Notes: generated from the sequence alone by a model not told the origin. Positions 33,700-42,889 are shown, numbered from the stretch's first letter. The stretch: DNA of 64,000 nucleotides from Leucobacter triazinivorans (GCF_004208635.1 NZ_CP035806.1:1612001-1676000), one strand, 5' to 3'. Numbers and translations: made by a program.

Positions 33700-35043
33700 T
33701 CAGCCGCCCCAGAGCACTCCGAAGAGCGCGCCGGCCGCGATCGTCGACGCCGCGAGCACCAGGGTGGGCACGAAGAAGGAGTGATCCACCAGTTTCGAGC
33801 CGAGTCGCGTGCTCCCGGAGGTGTCGAAGTTCGCGGCCGCGATCTGCGAGCCGTTGGTCGGCAGCAGATAGATCCCGGCGAACGCGCCGGCCCACATGCC
33901 GGAGAGCAGCCCGAGCGGGATCCCCGCGGCGAGGCCGATCGGCACGATCGTGCGCGTCGCGGTGGACTGGCTGGTGGTGAGCACGCACACCAGGAACACG
34001 CCGAGCGCGAAGATCCACGGCACGGCCGCGACGAGACTGCCGACGCCGTCGGCGATCACCTCGGTGTGCGCGGCGAGGAAGGTGTCGGTCAGCCACGCCA
34101 GCCCGAAGAGCGCGATGGCCGAGACCATGCCGGCGCGGAAGACGGTCATGGTCGGGATCTCGGCGACCTTGGGCCGCGACACGAGCAGGATCACCGTGCC
34201 CGCGACGAACATCACGATCTCGATGATCGGCGTCATGGAGATCGGATCCCCCGCCGCGTCGAGCGGGCGGATCCCCGTGAACAGTCCGAAGGCAACGATC
34301 ACGGCGACTCCGGTCAGGAAGATCAGCGCGGCGTTGCGGCCGGATGAGGTGACGGTCACCTGCGCCTGCACCTGCTGCGCGTCGGCCTGGGGCGCCGGGA
34401 TCTCGCCCGAGGCGATCTTCGCCTGGATGTCCGGATCATCGGCGATGTCCTTGCCCAGCCGGTTGACCACGAAACTCGAGACCACGATCCCGACGACGGC
34501 AGCGGGGATCGTGACCTTGAGGATGTCGATGAGCTCGAAGTTCCACGGCGCGGTGTCGGTGAGCGTGACCATCGCCGCCATCGCCGCCGAGACCGGGCTG
34601 CAGGCGAGCGCGACGCCCGTCGCCACGACCGACAACGACAGCGGGCGCGACGGACGGATGCCGTTGCGGTACGAGAGATCCTGGATCACGGGGAGGAGGG
34701 GGTAGAGGATGTTGGAGGTGCCGGCGCCCACCGAGAAGACGAACGAGACCAGCGGTGCGACGAGCGTGATCTGCTTGGGATTGCGGGCGATCAGCTTCGC
34801 TGCGATCGACACCATCCAGTCGATGCCGCCCGCGGCCTGCATCATCGACGACGCCAGCACGACCGCCAGCACGATGAGCAGGGCATCGACGGGCGGGGAT
34901 CCCGGCGGCAGGCGGAAGACGAAGACCAGGATCGCCACACCGGTACCGCCCCACAGTCCCAGCGCGACGCCGCTCGAGCGCGTGCCCATCACGATGCAGC
35001 CGAGCACGACGAGCAGCTGCGTCACGAACAGAACGGTCTCCAT
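33700..35043 (-). CDS. anaerobic C4-dicarboxylate transporter, DcuA/DcuB family
   Basis: A 447-residue inner-membrane carrier with about 11-12 hydrophobic segments. It exchanges or imports fumarate, malate, succinate or aspartate in this family. Seen: MMQAAGGIDWMVSIAAKLIARNPKQIT, the conserved SVGAGTSNILYPLLPVIQDLSYRN, LACSPVSAAMAAMV, and the C-terminal TATRTIVPIGLAAGIP and YLLPTNGSQIAAA motifs. A charged loop (about residues 195-230) splits the two halves. ATG 35043 (METVLF) is chosen; the longer frame has no membrane-protein character. It is divergent from the arsR-sulP operon. Confidence 0.9.
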   Translation of the reverse strand: METVLFVTQLLVVLGCIVMGTRSSGVALGLWGGTGVAILVFVFRLPPGSPPVDALLIVLAVVLASSMMQAAGGIDWMVSIAAKLIARNPKQITLVAPLVSFVFSVGAGTSNILYPLLPVIQDLSYRNGIRPSRPLSLSVVATGVALACSPVSAAMAAMVTLTDTAPWNFELIDILKVTIPAAVVGIVVSSFVVNRLGKDIADDPDIQAKIASGEIPAPQADAQQVQAQVTVTSSGRNAALIFLTGVAVIVAFGLFTGIRPLDAAGDPISMTPIIEIVMFVAGTVILLVSRPKVAEIPTMTVFRAGMVSAIALFGLAWLTDTFLAAHTEVIADGVGSLVAAVPWIFALGVFLVCVLTTSQSTATRTIVPIGLAAGIPLGLLSGMWAGAFAGIYLLPTNGSQIAAANFDTSGSTRLGSKLVDHSFFVPTLVLAASTIAAGALFGVLWGG

Positions 35044-35351
35044 GTCGCCCCCACCTCCGAACCACCGTGGTCCCTGAGGCATAGCGTAGCGGCGGGCGAA
35101 CGGCGAGGCGAGCGGTCTCACGCTCGCCCGCGCATCGGCCGCGAACCCCTCGGCGGGGCCTCGCAAGAGGCGGAGAACCCGCGCGTTTCTCGCAGAATCG
35201 CCGCGTTCTCCGCCACTCGGACATCGAATCGCGCCGGCGAACGGTATCCCCGTGGGCATTGCCGCGCGGAGTCCGCCCTCGATATGCCAATATGATGGAA
35301 TCATCATTTCGCAATGTCGCCGATTCATGAGGCCGACCGGAAGGAGCGCGC
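35044..35351. promoter_or_regulatory. dcu / arsR divergent control region
   Basis: 308 bp without a gene. It holds a 10-bp inverted repeat, ggcggagaac/gttctccgcc (35169-35178 and 35205-35214), nearer the Dcu gene. Nearer the arsR gene is atgatggaatcatcat (35292-35307), with perfect 6-bp arms in the only AT-rich stretch. The latter is a plausible ArsR-family operator. A ggaaggag ribosome-binding site precedes the arsR ATG. Confidence 0.6.
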
Positions 35352-35735
35352 ATGCACCTCGGAGACGCGCAACGCCCCCTCTACGAGATCAAGGCCAACC
35401 TCTTCAAGGGTCTCGCCCACCCGTACCGCATCCGAATCCTCGAGATCCTGAGCGCCCACGGCGAGACCTCGGTGTCGGAGCTGATCGCGGAGACCGGCCT
35501 CGAGTCGTCGCATGTCTCGCAGCACCTCGCCGTGCTGCGGCGCCACCGGCTCGTGCGCTCGGAGCGCCGCGCGAGCATCGTCTACTACCGGCTCGCGTTC
35601 CCGGAGGTCGCCGAGCTCCTGCACGTCGCTCGGCGCCTGCTGCTGGGGCTGCTGACCGACGACCAGGCGCATGGCGCGGCGGCCGCCGCGCTTCCGGCGA
35701 TCGCCGGGCCGGGAGGCGCGGAACCCGCCACATGA
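35352..35735 (+). CDS. ArsR-family transcriptional regulator lacking cysteines
   Basis: A 127-residue winged-helix protein: LFKGLAHPYRIRILEIL, then the recognition helix SELIAETGLESSHVSQHLAVLRRHRLV, then the wing RRASIVYYRL. It has no cysteine at all, so the classical metal- or persulfide-sensing sites of ArsR proteins are missing and the signal must differ. It starts 45 bp after an operator-like palindrome, so autorepression is likely. Its stop overlaps the sulP start (ATGA), which indicates translational coupling and joint regulation. Confidence 0.9.
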   Translation: MHLGDAQRPLYEIKANLFKGLAHPYRIRILEILSAHGETSVSELIAETGLESSHVSQHLAVLRRHRLVRSERRASIVYYRLAFPEVAELLHVARRLLLGLLTDDQAHGAAAAALPAIAGPGGAEPAT

Positions 35736-37384
35736 TCCGATCCGCGCGCTCCGGATTGCGCAGCCTGCTGCCCGAGGCCGACGACTACCGCGCCCTGCGC
35801 TCGAGTTGGCGTGCCGACCTCATCGCGGGTCTGACGGTCGGAATCGTCGCGCTGCCGCTCGCCCTGGCCTTCGGCGTGACCTCGGGTGCGGGGGCCGAGG
35901 CCGGGATCATCACCGCGATCGTCGCCGGCCTGGTCGCCGCGGTCTTCGGCGGCTCGAACGTGCAGGTCTCGGGCCCGACCGGCGCCATGGTCGTGGTGCT
36001 CGCACCGATCATCGCCAGCCACGGGGTCGGCGCGGTCGCGCTCGTCAGCGTCCTCGCGGGGATCATCGTGCTGGCCGCCGGGGTGCTGCGGCTCGGGCGC
36101 GCGGTGAGCTACATCCCCTGGCCGGTGATCGAGGGCTTCACCGCGGGGATCGGCGTCATCATCTTCCTGCAGCAGGTGCCGGCAGCCGTCGGCGCGCAGG
36201 GCGGAGCGCACTCGTCGAACGCGGTCGCGGCCGCGTGGGAGGCGCTGGCGCAGGCCGAATGGCCGCAGGCGCTCCTGCCGCTCGGGGCGGTGGCCGCGGT
36301 CGCCGCCATCATGCTGCTCGGACGGTTCGCCCCCGCACTGCCGGCGTCGTTCATCGCGATCGCTGCGGTCGCGGTGATCTCGGCCTTGTGCGGGCTGCCC
36401 CTGAGCACCATCGGCGAACTGCCCCGCACCCTGCCCGCGCCGTCGCTGCCCGCGCTCGATGCCGCCGTGGTCACGAGCCTCATCGGCCCCGCATTCGCGG
36501 TCGCCGCCCTCGCCGCGATCGAGTCGCTGCTGTCGGCGCGGGTGGCCGCCACGCTCGCCGACACCGGGCACGTCAACGCCGATCGCGAGCTCTTCGGGCA
36601 GGGGCTCGCGTCGGTCGCCGCCGGTCTCTTCGGCGGAATGCCGGCGACCGGGGCCATCGCCCGCACCGCCGTCAACGTGCGCAGCGGGGCGAGGACCCGC
36701 CTGGCCGCAGCCGCCCACGCGATCGTCCTGCTGCTCGTGGTGCTCGTGGCGGCCGACGTGGTCTCCGTGATCCCGATCGCCGCACTCTCCGGAGTGCTGA
36801 TGATGACCGCCGCGCGGATGGTGTCGCCCGCCACCGCACTTCGCGTGCTGCGATCCGGGCGTTCGGGCGCGACGGTCTTCGTCGTCACGTTGGCCGTGAC
36901 CGTCGCCTTCGATCTCATCGTGGCGGTCGGGATCGGCCTCGCCGCGGCCGCCTTCTTCGCGCTGCGCTCGCTCAGCCGCATGAGCGGAGCGCACCGGGAT
37001 CCGCTGCCGGGCGATCCTCAGCCGGGTGACGAGCGCATTGCGCTGTTCCACATCGAAGGCTCCCTGTTCTTCGGGGCCGCGGACCGACTCGTGGACGCGA
37101 TCTCCAGCGCCCCGGATGTCGAGGTCGTGATCCTGCGCCTCTCCGGACTCCAGCTCGTCGACGCGACCGGCGCCCACGCGCTCGCCGAGCTGGTGTCGGC
37201 TCTCGAGCGGCGCGGGGCGACCGTGCTGATCAAGGGCGTGCGGCCCGAGCACCGGGCGCTGCTCGAACGGCTCGGGGTCATCGCGTCGCTGCGGCACCCG
37301 AATCATCTCTTCGCCGAGCTCGACGCCGCCCTGGCGCACGCCAGGGCGCACGTGCGCCGCGCGGCCGCGGGGCGCATCGATTGA
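35732..37384 (+). CDS. SulP-family inorganic anion transporter with STAS domain
   Basis: A 550-residue SLC26/SulP carrier. A 14-segment membrane domain contains the family motif ADLIAGLTVGIVALPLALAFG and SGPTGAMVVVLAPI. A cytoplasmic STAS domain follows (about residues 430-530: IALFHIEGSLFFGAADRLVDAI, LRLSGLQLVDATGAHALAELV). Substrates in the family are sulfate, bicarbonate or dicarboxylates. No carbonic anhydrase or sulfur-assimilation gene is beside it. Transcription is coupled to the ArsR gene. Function beyond anion uptake is not assignable. Confidence 0.92.
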   Translation: MIRSARSGLRSLLPEADDYRALRSSWRADLIAGLTVGIVALPLALAFGVTSGAGAEAGIITAIVAGLVAAVFGGSNVQVSGPTGAMVVVLAPIIASHGVGAVALVSVLAGIIVLAAGVLRLGRAVSYIPWPVIEGFTAGIGVIIFLQQVPAAVGAQGGAHSSNAVAAAWEALAQAEWPQALLPLGAVAAVAAIMLLGRFAPALPASFIAIAAVAVISALCGLPLSTIGELPRTLPAPSLPALDAAVVTSLIGPAFAVAALAAIESLLSARVAATLADTGHVNADRELFGQGLASVAAGLFGGMPATGAIARTAVNVRSGARTRLAAAAHAIVLLLVVLVAADVVSVIPIAALSGVLMMTAARMVSPATALRVLRSGRSGATVFVVTLAVTVAFDLIVAVGIGLAAAAFFALRSLSRMSGAHRDPLPGDPQPGDERIALFHIEGSLFFGAADRLVDAISSAPDVEVVILRLSGLQLVDATGAHALAELVSALERRGATVLIKGVRPEHRALLERLGVIASLRHPNHLFAELDAALAHARAHVRRAAAGRID

Positions 37385-37459
37385 GTTCCACCCGGGCGAG
37401 GCCGCACCCCGCGCGGCTCCCCCTGCGCCCCGCCGCGCGCCCTCCCCGCCGCTGCCCCC

Positions 37460-37520
37460 AAGTGGGAGTCTCGTTGTGCCGCTTCCTGCGCGGGGAAGCG
37501 GCACAACGAGACTCCCACTT
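37460..37520. repeat. A-family 61-bp palindrome, perfect copy
   Basis: Perfect 27-bp arms (37460-37486 and 37494-37520) flank the 7-base loop tgcgcgg. The outer arm starts aagtgggagtc. A second element of exactly the same length (56363-56423) shares the outer arm and loop neighbourhood but differs by compensating changes in the stem. It lies 76 bp after sulP and may serve as terminator or RNA-processing signal. Confidence 0.85.
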
Positions 37521-37534
37521 CCACGGGTCGGGGC

Positions 37535-37577
37535 GCGCGCGGCGCGGAGGGCGCGCGGCGCGGAGGGCGCGCGGCGC
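37535..37577. repeat. 16-bp GC repeat
   Basis: About 2.7 copies of gcgcgcggcgcggagg just upstream of the MalY-type aminotransferase gene. Confidence 0.6.
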
Positions 37578-37642
37578 TGCGAGTGTGACGCCGCCTTACC
37601 GACGGGCTCGCGCGGGGTCGGCGCCCGGGAGAGCATGGGGGC

Positions 37643-38875
37643 ATGACGGACCGCGACGACTGCACCGACCCGGGTGGCGTGCCTTTCACCGAGCTCGATC
37701 CCGCCCTGCTGCGCACGCGGCGCACCAGCCTCAAGTGGACTCGCTACCCCGCCGATGTGCTGCCGCTCTTCGTCGCCGAGATGGACTTCGCCGTGGCCCC
37801 GGTCGTGCAGCAGGCGCTGATCGACCGCGTGCTCGCGTCCGACACGGGGTACCTCGACGGTCCGGGCCCGCTCGCGCCCGCCTTCGCCGACTTCGCGAGG
37901 GATCGCTGGGCGTGGGAGGTGCCGCACGACCACGTGCACCTCGCCACCGACGTTGCGACGGGCATCGTCGAGTCGCTCCGGCTGTTCCGGCCGGCGGGCG
38001 GGCGCATCGCGCTGCCGACGCCGGTCTACCCGAGCTTCTTCGAGATGCTCGACGAGGTGCCGTTCGAGGTGGTCGAGGTCCCGCTGGAGCACACCCCCGG
38101 ATCGGCGCCGCGCGCGCATGAGACGCCCGAGGCGCAACTCGACCTCGCCGCGATCGAGCGTCTCTTCGCCGACGACCCCGGCATCGACGCCTTCCTGCTG
38201 TGCAGCCCCCACAACCCGCACGGGCTCATCCATCCCCCCGATCAGCTCGCCGCGCTCGCCCGCCTCGCGGCCCGGTACGACGTGTTCGTCGTCTCCGACG
38301 AGATCCACGCCCCACTCACTCATGCCGGCCGGAGCTTCACCCCGTTCGCCCCGCTCGCGGCGGCGGCGGGGGCGCTCTCGGTGACGACCACCTCCGCGAG
38401 CAAGGGCTGGAATCTTGCCGGCACGAAGTGCTCGATGATCGTGGCGGCGGACGAGCGCGCGAACGACGTGCTCCGGCGCCTGCCGCCGGAGGTGGCCTGT
38501 CGCTCGAGCATTCTCGGGCTGCACGCCGGCGTCGCCGCCTTCGCCGAGGGGCGCGACTGGCTCGACGGTGCGATCGCGCAGGTGGAGGAGAACGATCGGC
38601 TGCTCGCCGACCTGATCCGGGATCGCCTCCCCGGAGTGCGGCGCACCCGCCTCGGGGCCGGGTACCTGTCCTGGCTCGATCTCCGCGAGGCCGGACTCGG
38701 CGACCATCCCGGCCGCCGGATCCTGACCGAGGCGCGCGTCGCGCTGAGCGACGGCGCCGCCTTCGGCGCGGGCGGATCCGGGCATGCACGGCTCAACCTC
38801 GCCTGCGCCCCCGACACCATCCGCGAGGCCGTCGAGCGGATCGCGCGCATCCTTCCCGGGGAGGCGCGCGCATGA
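37643..38875 (+). CDS. MalY/PatB-type PLP aminotransferase-fold C-S lyase
   Basis: A 410-residue fold-type I PLP enzyme of the PatB/MalY group, most of which are cystathionine beta-lyases releasing homocysteine. Seen: the substrate-loop start TSLKWTRYPADVLPLFVAEMDF, LCSPHNPHG (Asn), VVSDEIHAPL (Asp), the PLP lysine in TTSASKGWNLAGTKCS and the C-terminal Arg region HARLNLAC. It overlaps the next gene by an ATGA junction. Together they would interconvert cysteine, cystathionine and homocysteine. No methionine riboswitch is seen upstream. Confidence 0.88.
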   Translation: MTDRDDCTDPGGVPFTELDPALLRTRRTSLKWTRYPADVLPLFVAEMDFAVAPVVQQALIDRVLASDTGYLDGPGPLAPAFADFARDRWAWEVPHDHVHLATDVATGIVESLRLFRPAGGRIALPTPVYPSFFEMLDEVPFEVVEVPLEHTPGSAPRAHETPEAQLDLAAIERLFADDPGIDAFLLCSPHNPHGLIHPPDQLAALARLAARYDVFVVSDEIHAPLTHAGRSFTPFAPLAAAAGALSVTTTSASKGWNLAGTKCSMIVAADERANDVLRRLPPEVACRSSILGLHAGVAAFAEGRDWLDGAIAQVEENDRLLADLIRDRLPGVRRTRLGAGYLSWLDLREAGLGDHPGRRILTEARVALSDGAAFGAGGSGHARLNLACAPDTIREAVERIARILPGEARA

Positions 38876-40308
38876 CCGGCGCCGCTCAGCCCGTCTACGA
38901 CTGGGACGGCTTCGGGTTCGAGACCCGCCAGGTGCACGCGGGCGAGTACCCCGACAAGAACCACGGGCTCCGGGTGCCGCCGATCGCGCTGTCTGCGGGG
39001 TACCTCTTCGAGGACTTCGACGATCAGGTGAGCCGGTTCGACGGCAGCATCCACTGGAAGGCGGAGGAGCATCCGGGTCGCGAGGACCCAGCCGGGTTCT
39101 CCCCGAGCGAACGAGCGGCGATCTACTCCCGCCAGGGCAACCCCTCCAACTGGGTCGCCGAGGAGCGGCTCGCCTCGCTCGAGGGCGGTGTGGTCTCGGT
39201 GGCGGTATCGAGCGGCCAGGCCGCCATCTCGGCAGCGCTGTTCGCACTCGCGCAGCAGGGCGACCACATCGTCTCCACGGCCTCGATCTACGGCGGCACG
39301 CGCATCCTCTTTGGCCGCAGCTTCAAGCGATTCGGGATCGAGTTCGACTTCGTGTGGGATGCCGACGACGACGCCGAGTGGGAGCGCGCGATCCGCCCGA
39401 ACACGAAGGCGATCTACACCGAGACCATTCCGAACCCCTGCAACGACGTCACCGACCTGCGCCGCATCGCGGAGGTGGCCGCCCGCTACAACCTGCCGCT
39501 CGTCGTCGACAACACGGTCGGCACGCCGGCGCTGATCCGCCCCTTCGAGCACGGCGCGAACATCGTGGTGCACTCGGCGACCAAGTTCCTCACGGGGCAC
39601 GGCGCGGCCGTGGGCGGCGCCATCGTCGATGGCGGCAACTTCGACTGGGAGGCCGCCGAACGCGCCGGTCGATCCTTCCCCCTGATCACCCGGTCGAGCC
39701 GCCCCGGGGTGGCCTCGATGCTCGACCGCTTCGGCACCGGGGCCTACGCGCGCGCGACGCGCGAGTCCGTCGTCAACGACATCGGGCCGACCCTGTCACC
39801 GCTGCACGGCTTCCTCCTGCACCAGGGCATGGAGACGCTCTCGCTGCGCATGGAGCGCCACGTCGCCTCCTCGCAGCGGATCGCGGCCTGGCTCGAGCAG
39901 CAGCCCGAGGTCGAATCCGTCGACTACGCCGGGCTCCCCTCGCATCCGCTCCACGAGCTCGCACTGCGCGACTACGGAACCGCCCCCGGCACCTCAGGCG
40001 CCCCCGGCGGGCAGAGCGGCATCGCGCGCACCGGCTCGGTGTTCGGCGTGACCGTGCGCGGGGGGATCGCGGGCGCGCGCGCCTGCGTCGACGGACTCCG
40101 CGTGTTCTCCCGCATGACCGGCATCGGCGACACCCGCTCGATGGTGCTGCACCCGCTCACCTCGACGCACGGCACCTTCGCGCCCGAGATCACCGAGCGG
40201 CTCGGGATCACGCCCGGCCTGCTGCGCCTCTCGGTCGGCCTCGAGTCGGCCGACGACCTGATCCGGGATCTGCGCGGTGCGCTGGATCGGGTCGCCGCGG
40301 TGTCCTAG
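38872..40308 (+). CDS. O-acetylhomoserine sulfhydrylase-like Cys/Met PLP enzyme
   Basis: A 478-residue member of the cystathionine gamma-synthase/MetY family. The start has FETRQVHAGEYPD; the PLP-phosphate site is SSGQAAISAALFALAQQGDHIV; the PLP Lys lies in VVHSATKFLTGHGAAVGG; the distal region has HPLTSTHG. The length (over 430) and the internal insert fit MetY (O-acetylhomoserine to homocysteine using sulfide) better than MetB. A Gly/Ser/Pro-rich insertion lies at about residue 370. It is co-translated with the upstream MalY-type gene. Its stop overlaps the convergent panB stop by four bases. Confidence 0.86.
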   Translation: MTGAAQPVYDWDGFGFETRQVHAGEYPDKNHGLRVPPIALSAGYLFEDFDDQVSRFDGSIHWKAEEHPGREDPAGFSPSERAAIYSRQGNPSNWVAEERLASLEGGVVSVAVSSGQAAISAALFALAQQGDHIVSTASIYGGTRILFGRSFKRFGIEFDFVWDADDDAEWERAIRPNTKAIYTETIPNPCNDVTDLRRIAEVAARYNLPLVVDNTVGTPALIRPFEHGANIVVHSATKFLTGHGAAVGGAIVDGGNFDWEAAERAGRSFPLITRSSRPGVASMLDRFGTGAYARATRESVVNDIGPTLSPLHGFLLHQGMETLSLRMERHVASSQRIAAWLEQQPEVESVDYAGLPSHPLHELALRDYGTAPGTSGAPGGQSGIARTGSVFGVTVRGGIAGARACVDGLRVFSRMTGIGDTRSMVLHPLTSTHGTFAPEITERLGITPGLLRLSVGLESADDLIRDLRGALDRVAAVS

Positions 40309-41147
40309 CGCAGCGCCTGCCGCGCCGCCTCGACGGCCTCCGGGCTCGCGGCGTACTGGTGCTCCGCGGTGGGGAACGCGCCCGACCGCACGTCGTCGGC
40401 GTAGGCCGTGACCGCAGCCACCATGTCCTCGCCGATCGCCGCATAGCGCTTCACGAACTTGGCCGCCCGCCCCTCGGTGATGCCGAGCAGATCGTGCAGC
40501 ACGAGCACCTGACCGTGCCCGGACCCCGCCCCGATGCCGATGATCGGGATCCGCAGCACCTCTTTCAGCAGCTCGGTGATCTCGGCGGGCACCGCCTCGA
40601 CGACCACGCAGAACGCTCCTGCCTCCTGTACGCCGACCGCCTCCTCGACCACGCGCACCGCGCTCTCGATGGTGCGCCCCTGCGCGCGAAGGCCGCCGAG
40701 CGCGGTCGCCGTCTGCGGGGTGAGCCCGACGTGCCCCACCACGGGCACGCCCGCGGACACGATCGCCCGGATCCGGTCCAAGCGATCCTCGTTGCCGCCC
40801 TCGAGCTTGACCGCGTCGGCGCCCGCCTCCTTCGCGAAGCGCACCGCCGTCTCGACGGCCTGCGCGTCCGACGCCTCGGTCGAGCCGAAGGGCACGTCGC
40901 ACACGAGCAGGGCCGACTCGGTGCCCCTCCGCGCAGCGCCGGCGAGCACGAGCATCTCGTCGGTGGTCACGGCGACCGTGGATGCATGCCCCAGCACGAC
41001 CTGCGCACCCGAATCGCCCACGAGCACCATGTCGACCCCCGCACGATCCGCGGCGCGAGCCCCGGGGTAGTCATAGGCGGTCACCATCACGATCGGCTCG
41101 CCGGCGGCGCGCTTCTCGTTCAGCATCGGAATCGTCATCCGCGGCAT
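40305..41147 (-). CDS. panB: 3-methyl-2-oxobutanoate hydroxymethyltransferase
   Basis: First step of pantothenate synthesis: adds a hydroxymethyl group from methylene-THF to ketoisovalerate. A 280-residue TIM barrel with MVTAYDYPGARAADRAGVDMVLVGDS (metal Asp), GHASTVAVTTDEML, the catalytic KLEGG, and GHVGLTPQTATALGG. The start at ATG 41147 has gaggaggaa upstream, inside the end of panC; only one base separates the panC stop from this start. It is the last gene of a six-gene operon that begins at 45005. No panD is in the window. Confidence 0.95.
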   Translation of the reverse strand: MPRMTIPMLNEKRAAGEPIVMVTAYDYPGARAADRAGVDMVLVGDSGAQVVLGHASTVAVTTDEMLVLAGAARRGTESALLVCDVPFGSTEASDAQAVETAVRFAKEAGADAVKLEGGNEDRLDRIRAIVSAGVPVVGHVGLTPQTATALGGLRAQGRTIESAVRVVEEAVGVQEAGAFCVVVEAVPAEITELLKEVLRIPIIGIGAGSGHGQVLVLHDLLGITEGRAAKFVKRYAAIGEDMVAAVTAYADDVRSGAFPTAEHQYAASPEAVEAARQALR

Positions 41148-41148
41148 G

Positions 41149-42138
41149 TCATTCCTCCTCATCGGGGTGGGCCGGGTTCGCGCGCTGCAGGATCGCGTTG
41201 TCGATCAACCGCACCTCGCCGGCGCGGGCGGCGATCGCGAGCAGTGCGGTCGTGTCGACGCGGTGCACGGTCTCGAGCGTCTCCGGGTGCACGATCGCGA
41301 CGTACTCCACGGCGAGCCCGGCAGCGGCGAGCGTCGCCTCGGCGCGCCGCACGAGGCGGCCCGCGTCGCGCTCCCCGGATCCCACCGCGTCGATCGCCGC
41401 CTCGAGGGCCTGCGGGATCGCGAGGGCTCGGCTCCGCGTCTCGGCGCTCAGCCGCACGTTGCGACTCGAGCGGGCGAGACCGTCGGGATCCCGCGACGTG
41501 GGGCACGCGACGATGCGGGTCGGAATGCCGAGGTCGGCGACCATTCGGCGCACCACGAGCAGCTGCTGCGCGTCCTTGAGACCGAAGTAGGCCGAGTCGG
41601 GAAGCGCTGCGAGCAGCAGCTTCGAGACGACCGTCGCGACGCCGTCGAAGTGCGCGGCCCCGCGAGCGGCCCCCTCGAGCGTTTCGGCGAGCGCACCCGA
41701 CACGCGCACGGTGGTGGCGAAGCCGCTCGGGTACATCTCCGCGGGCTCGGGGGCGAAGATCAGATCGACCCCCGCGCCGGCGGCGAGCGCGGCGTCGCGC
41801 TCCTCCTGTCGCGGATAGGCGGCGAGGTCGGCGGCCTCGTCGAACTGCGTCGGGTTGACGAAGATGGTGAGCACGACCGTGTCGTTCTCGGCGCGAGCCG
41901 CGCGCACGAGCGAGAGATGCCCCTCGTGCAGCGCCCCCATGGTCGGCACCATGCCGACGCGGCGGGGCGCCGCGTCGGCAGACGAGGCCCCGGCGCCGGA
42001 TCCCGCGGATCCCGATCCCGCCGACCCGGATCCCGATCCCGTCGCGCCGGATCCCGCCGCGCCGGATCCCGCCGCTCCCGCTCCCCGCGCCTCGGCCAGC
42101 GCCGCACGCAGCTCCGCGATCGTGCGCACGATTCTCAT
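41149..42138 (-). CDS. panC: pantoate--beta-alanine ligase with a Gly-Ser insertion
   Basis: Condenses pantoate and beta-alanine with ATP. The 329-residue protein has the class I tRNA-synthetase-like motifs VPTMGALHEGHLSL and the FVNPTQFDEAADLAAYPR block. The ATP loop GLKDAQQLLVVRRM and SSRNVRLS are intact. Between the first helix and VPTMG a roughly 38-residue Gly/Ala/Ser run is inserted, encoded by a ggatcccg-rich repeat (about 41970-42085). The normal spacing here is only a few residues, so this is an expansion in a surface loop that active-site motifs survive. ATGA overlap with the DUF2520 gene. Confidence 0.93.
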   Translation of the reverse strand: MRIVRTIAELRAALAEARGAGAAGSGAAGSGATGSGSGSAGSGSAGSGAGASSADAAPRRVGMVPTMGALHEGHLSLVRAARAENDTVVLTIFVNPTQFDEAADLAAYPRQEERDAALAAGAGVDLIFAPEPAEMYPSGFATTVRVSGALAETLEGAARGAAHFDGVATVVSKLLLAALPDSAYFGLKDAQQLLVVRRMVADLGIPTRIVACPTSRDPDGLARSSRNVRLSAETRSRALAIPQALEAAIDAVGSGERDAGRLVRRAEATLAAAGLAVEYVAIVHPETLETVHRVDTTALLAIAARAGEVRLIDNAILQRANPAHPDEEE

Positions 42139-42884
42139 GACCCGTTCCTCTCGACTCGCTCTGCGCGCCCGTCCGCCGCGCGCCCGTCCGCCGCGAGCTC
42201 GCGCGCCGCCGCGGCGAGCGCGTCGAACAGCTCGAGCCGGCCGGGCAGCCGCTCCGCGACCGCGGCCCGCTGCGCCGCCACCGTGGCCTCGTCGCCGCGC
42301 GCGATCGGCCCCGTCAGCGCGGCGGCCGCTCCGAGCTCAGCCCAGTTGCGCAGCGCGGCCCGCGCGAGCGGAGCGAGGGCGCCGCGAGGCACGCCCGCGC
42401 TCGCCGCCAGCTGCTCGGCGAATCCCTCGAGCACCACGAGATAGTTCGCGGCCGCCGAGGCCGCCGCGTGATAGGCGGCGCGATCCTCGTCGGCCACGCG
42501 GAAGGTCTCCATCTGCAGCGCCCGGGCCAGCCGCAGGGCGACCTCGAGCGAGTCGGCATCCGAGCCGTCGACGGCTGCGAAGGAGCCGGCGAACGGCGCT
42601 CCGGCGCCCGTCGCGGTGAGCAGCGGGTGCAGGCTGAAGACCCGCTCGTGCGGTCGCAGCGCGCCGAGGCCGGTCGCGCCCGACAGGTGCCCCACGAAGC
42701 GCCCTGGCCGGATCCGCTGCGCGGCCTCCGCGATCGCCGCGTCCGGCACGGCGAGCAGCACGACGTCGGCGTCGGTTCCCGCGGCGCCCCGCCCGCCGGC
42801 CGGCAGCAGCTCCTCCCCGGCGTCGCGCAGCGCACGCGCGAGGGCGGTGCCCATGCGGCCACTGCCGACGATCTGCGTGCGCAT
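42135..42884 (-). CDS. Rossmann/DUF2520 oxidoreductase, candidate ketopantoate reductase
   Basis: A 249-residue NAD(P)-binding protein. GSGRMGTALARAL is the dinucleotide loop, VVLLAVPDAAIAEAAQRI the following strand, and HLSGATGLGALRPHERVFSLHPLL the junction to the helical DUF2520 domain (AYHAAASAAANYLVVLEGFAEQLA). Such genes sit beside panBC in many actinobacteria. From memory, the PanG ketopantoate reductase of Francisella is of the same type, so this may supply pantoate for panC. The C-terminus ends in a short duplicated tail (ADGRAADGRA). It starts five bases after the murB stop. Confidence 0.75.
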   Translation of the reverse strand: MRTQIVGSGRMGTALARALRDAGEELLPAGGRGAAGTDADVVLLAVPDAAIAEAAQRIRPGRFVGHLSGATGLGALRPHERVFSLHPLLTATGAGAPFAGSFAAVDGSDADSLEVALRLARALQMETFRVADEDRAAYHAAASAAANYLVVLEGFAEQLAASAGVPRGALAPLARAALRNWAELGAAAALTGPIARGDEATVAAQRAAVAERLPGRLELFDALAAAARELAADGRAADGRAERVERNGS

Positions 42885-42889
42885 GACGG

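Noticed and set aside
37385..37642. SAM or cobalamin riboswitch ahead of the MalY/MetY pair
   Set aside because: No aptamer consensus is seen; the region is explained by the A-family palindrome and GC repeats.
35585..39247. 1220-residue minus-strand frame across sulP and the MalY-type gene
   Set aside because: It is antisense to well-supported genes and has Arg/Gly/His-rich shadow composition typical of high-GC DNA.
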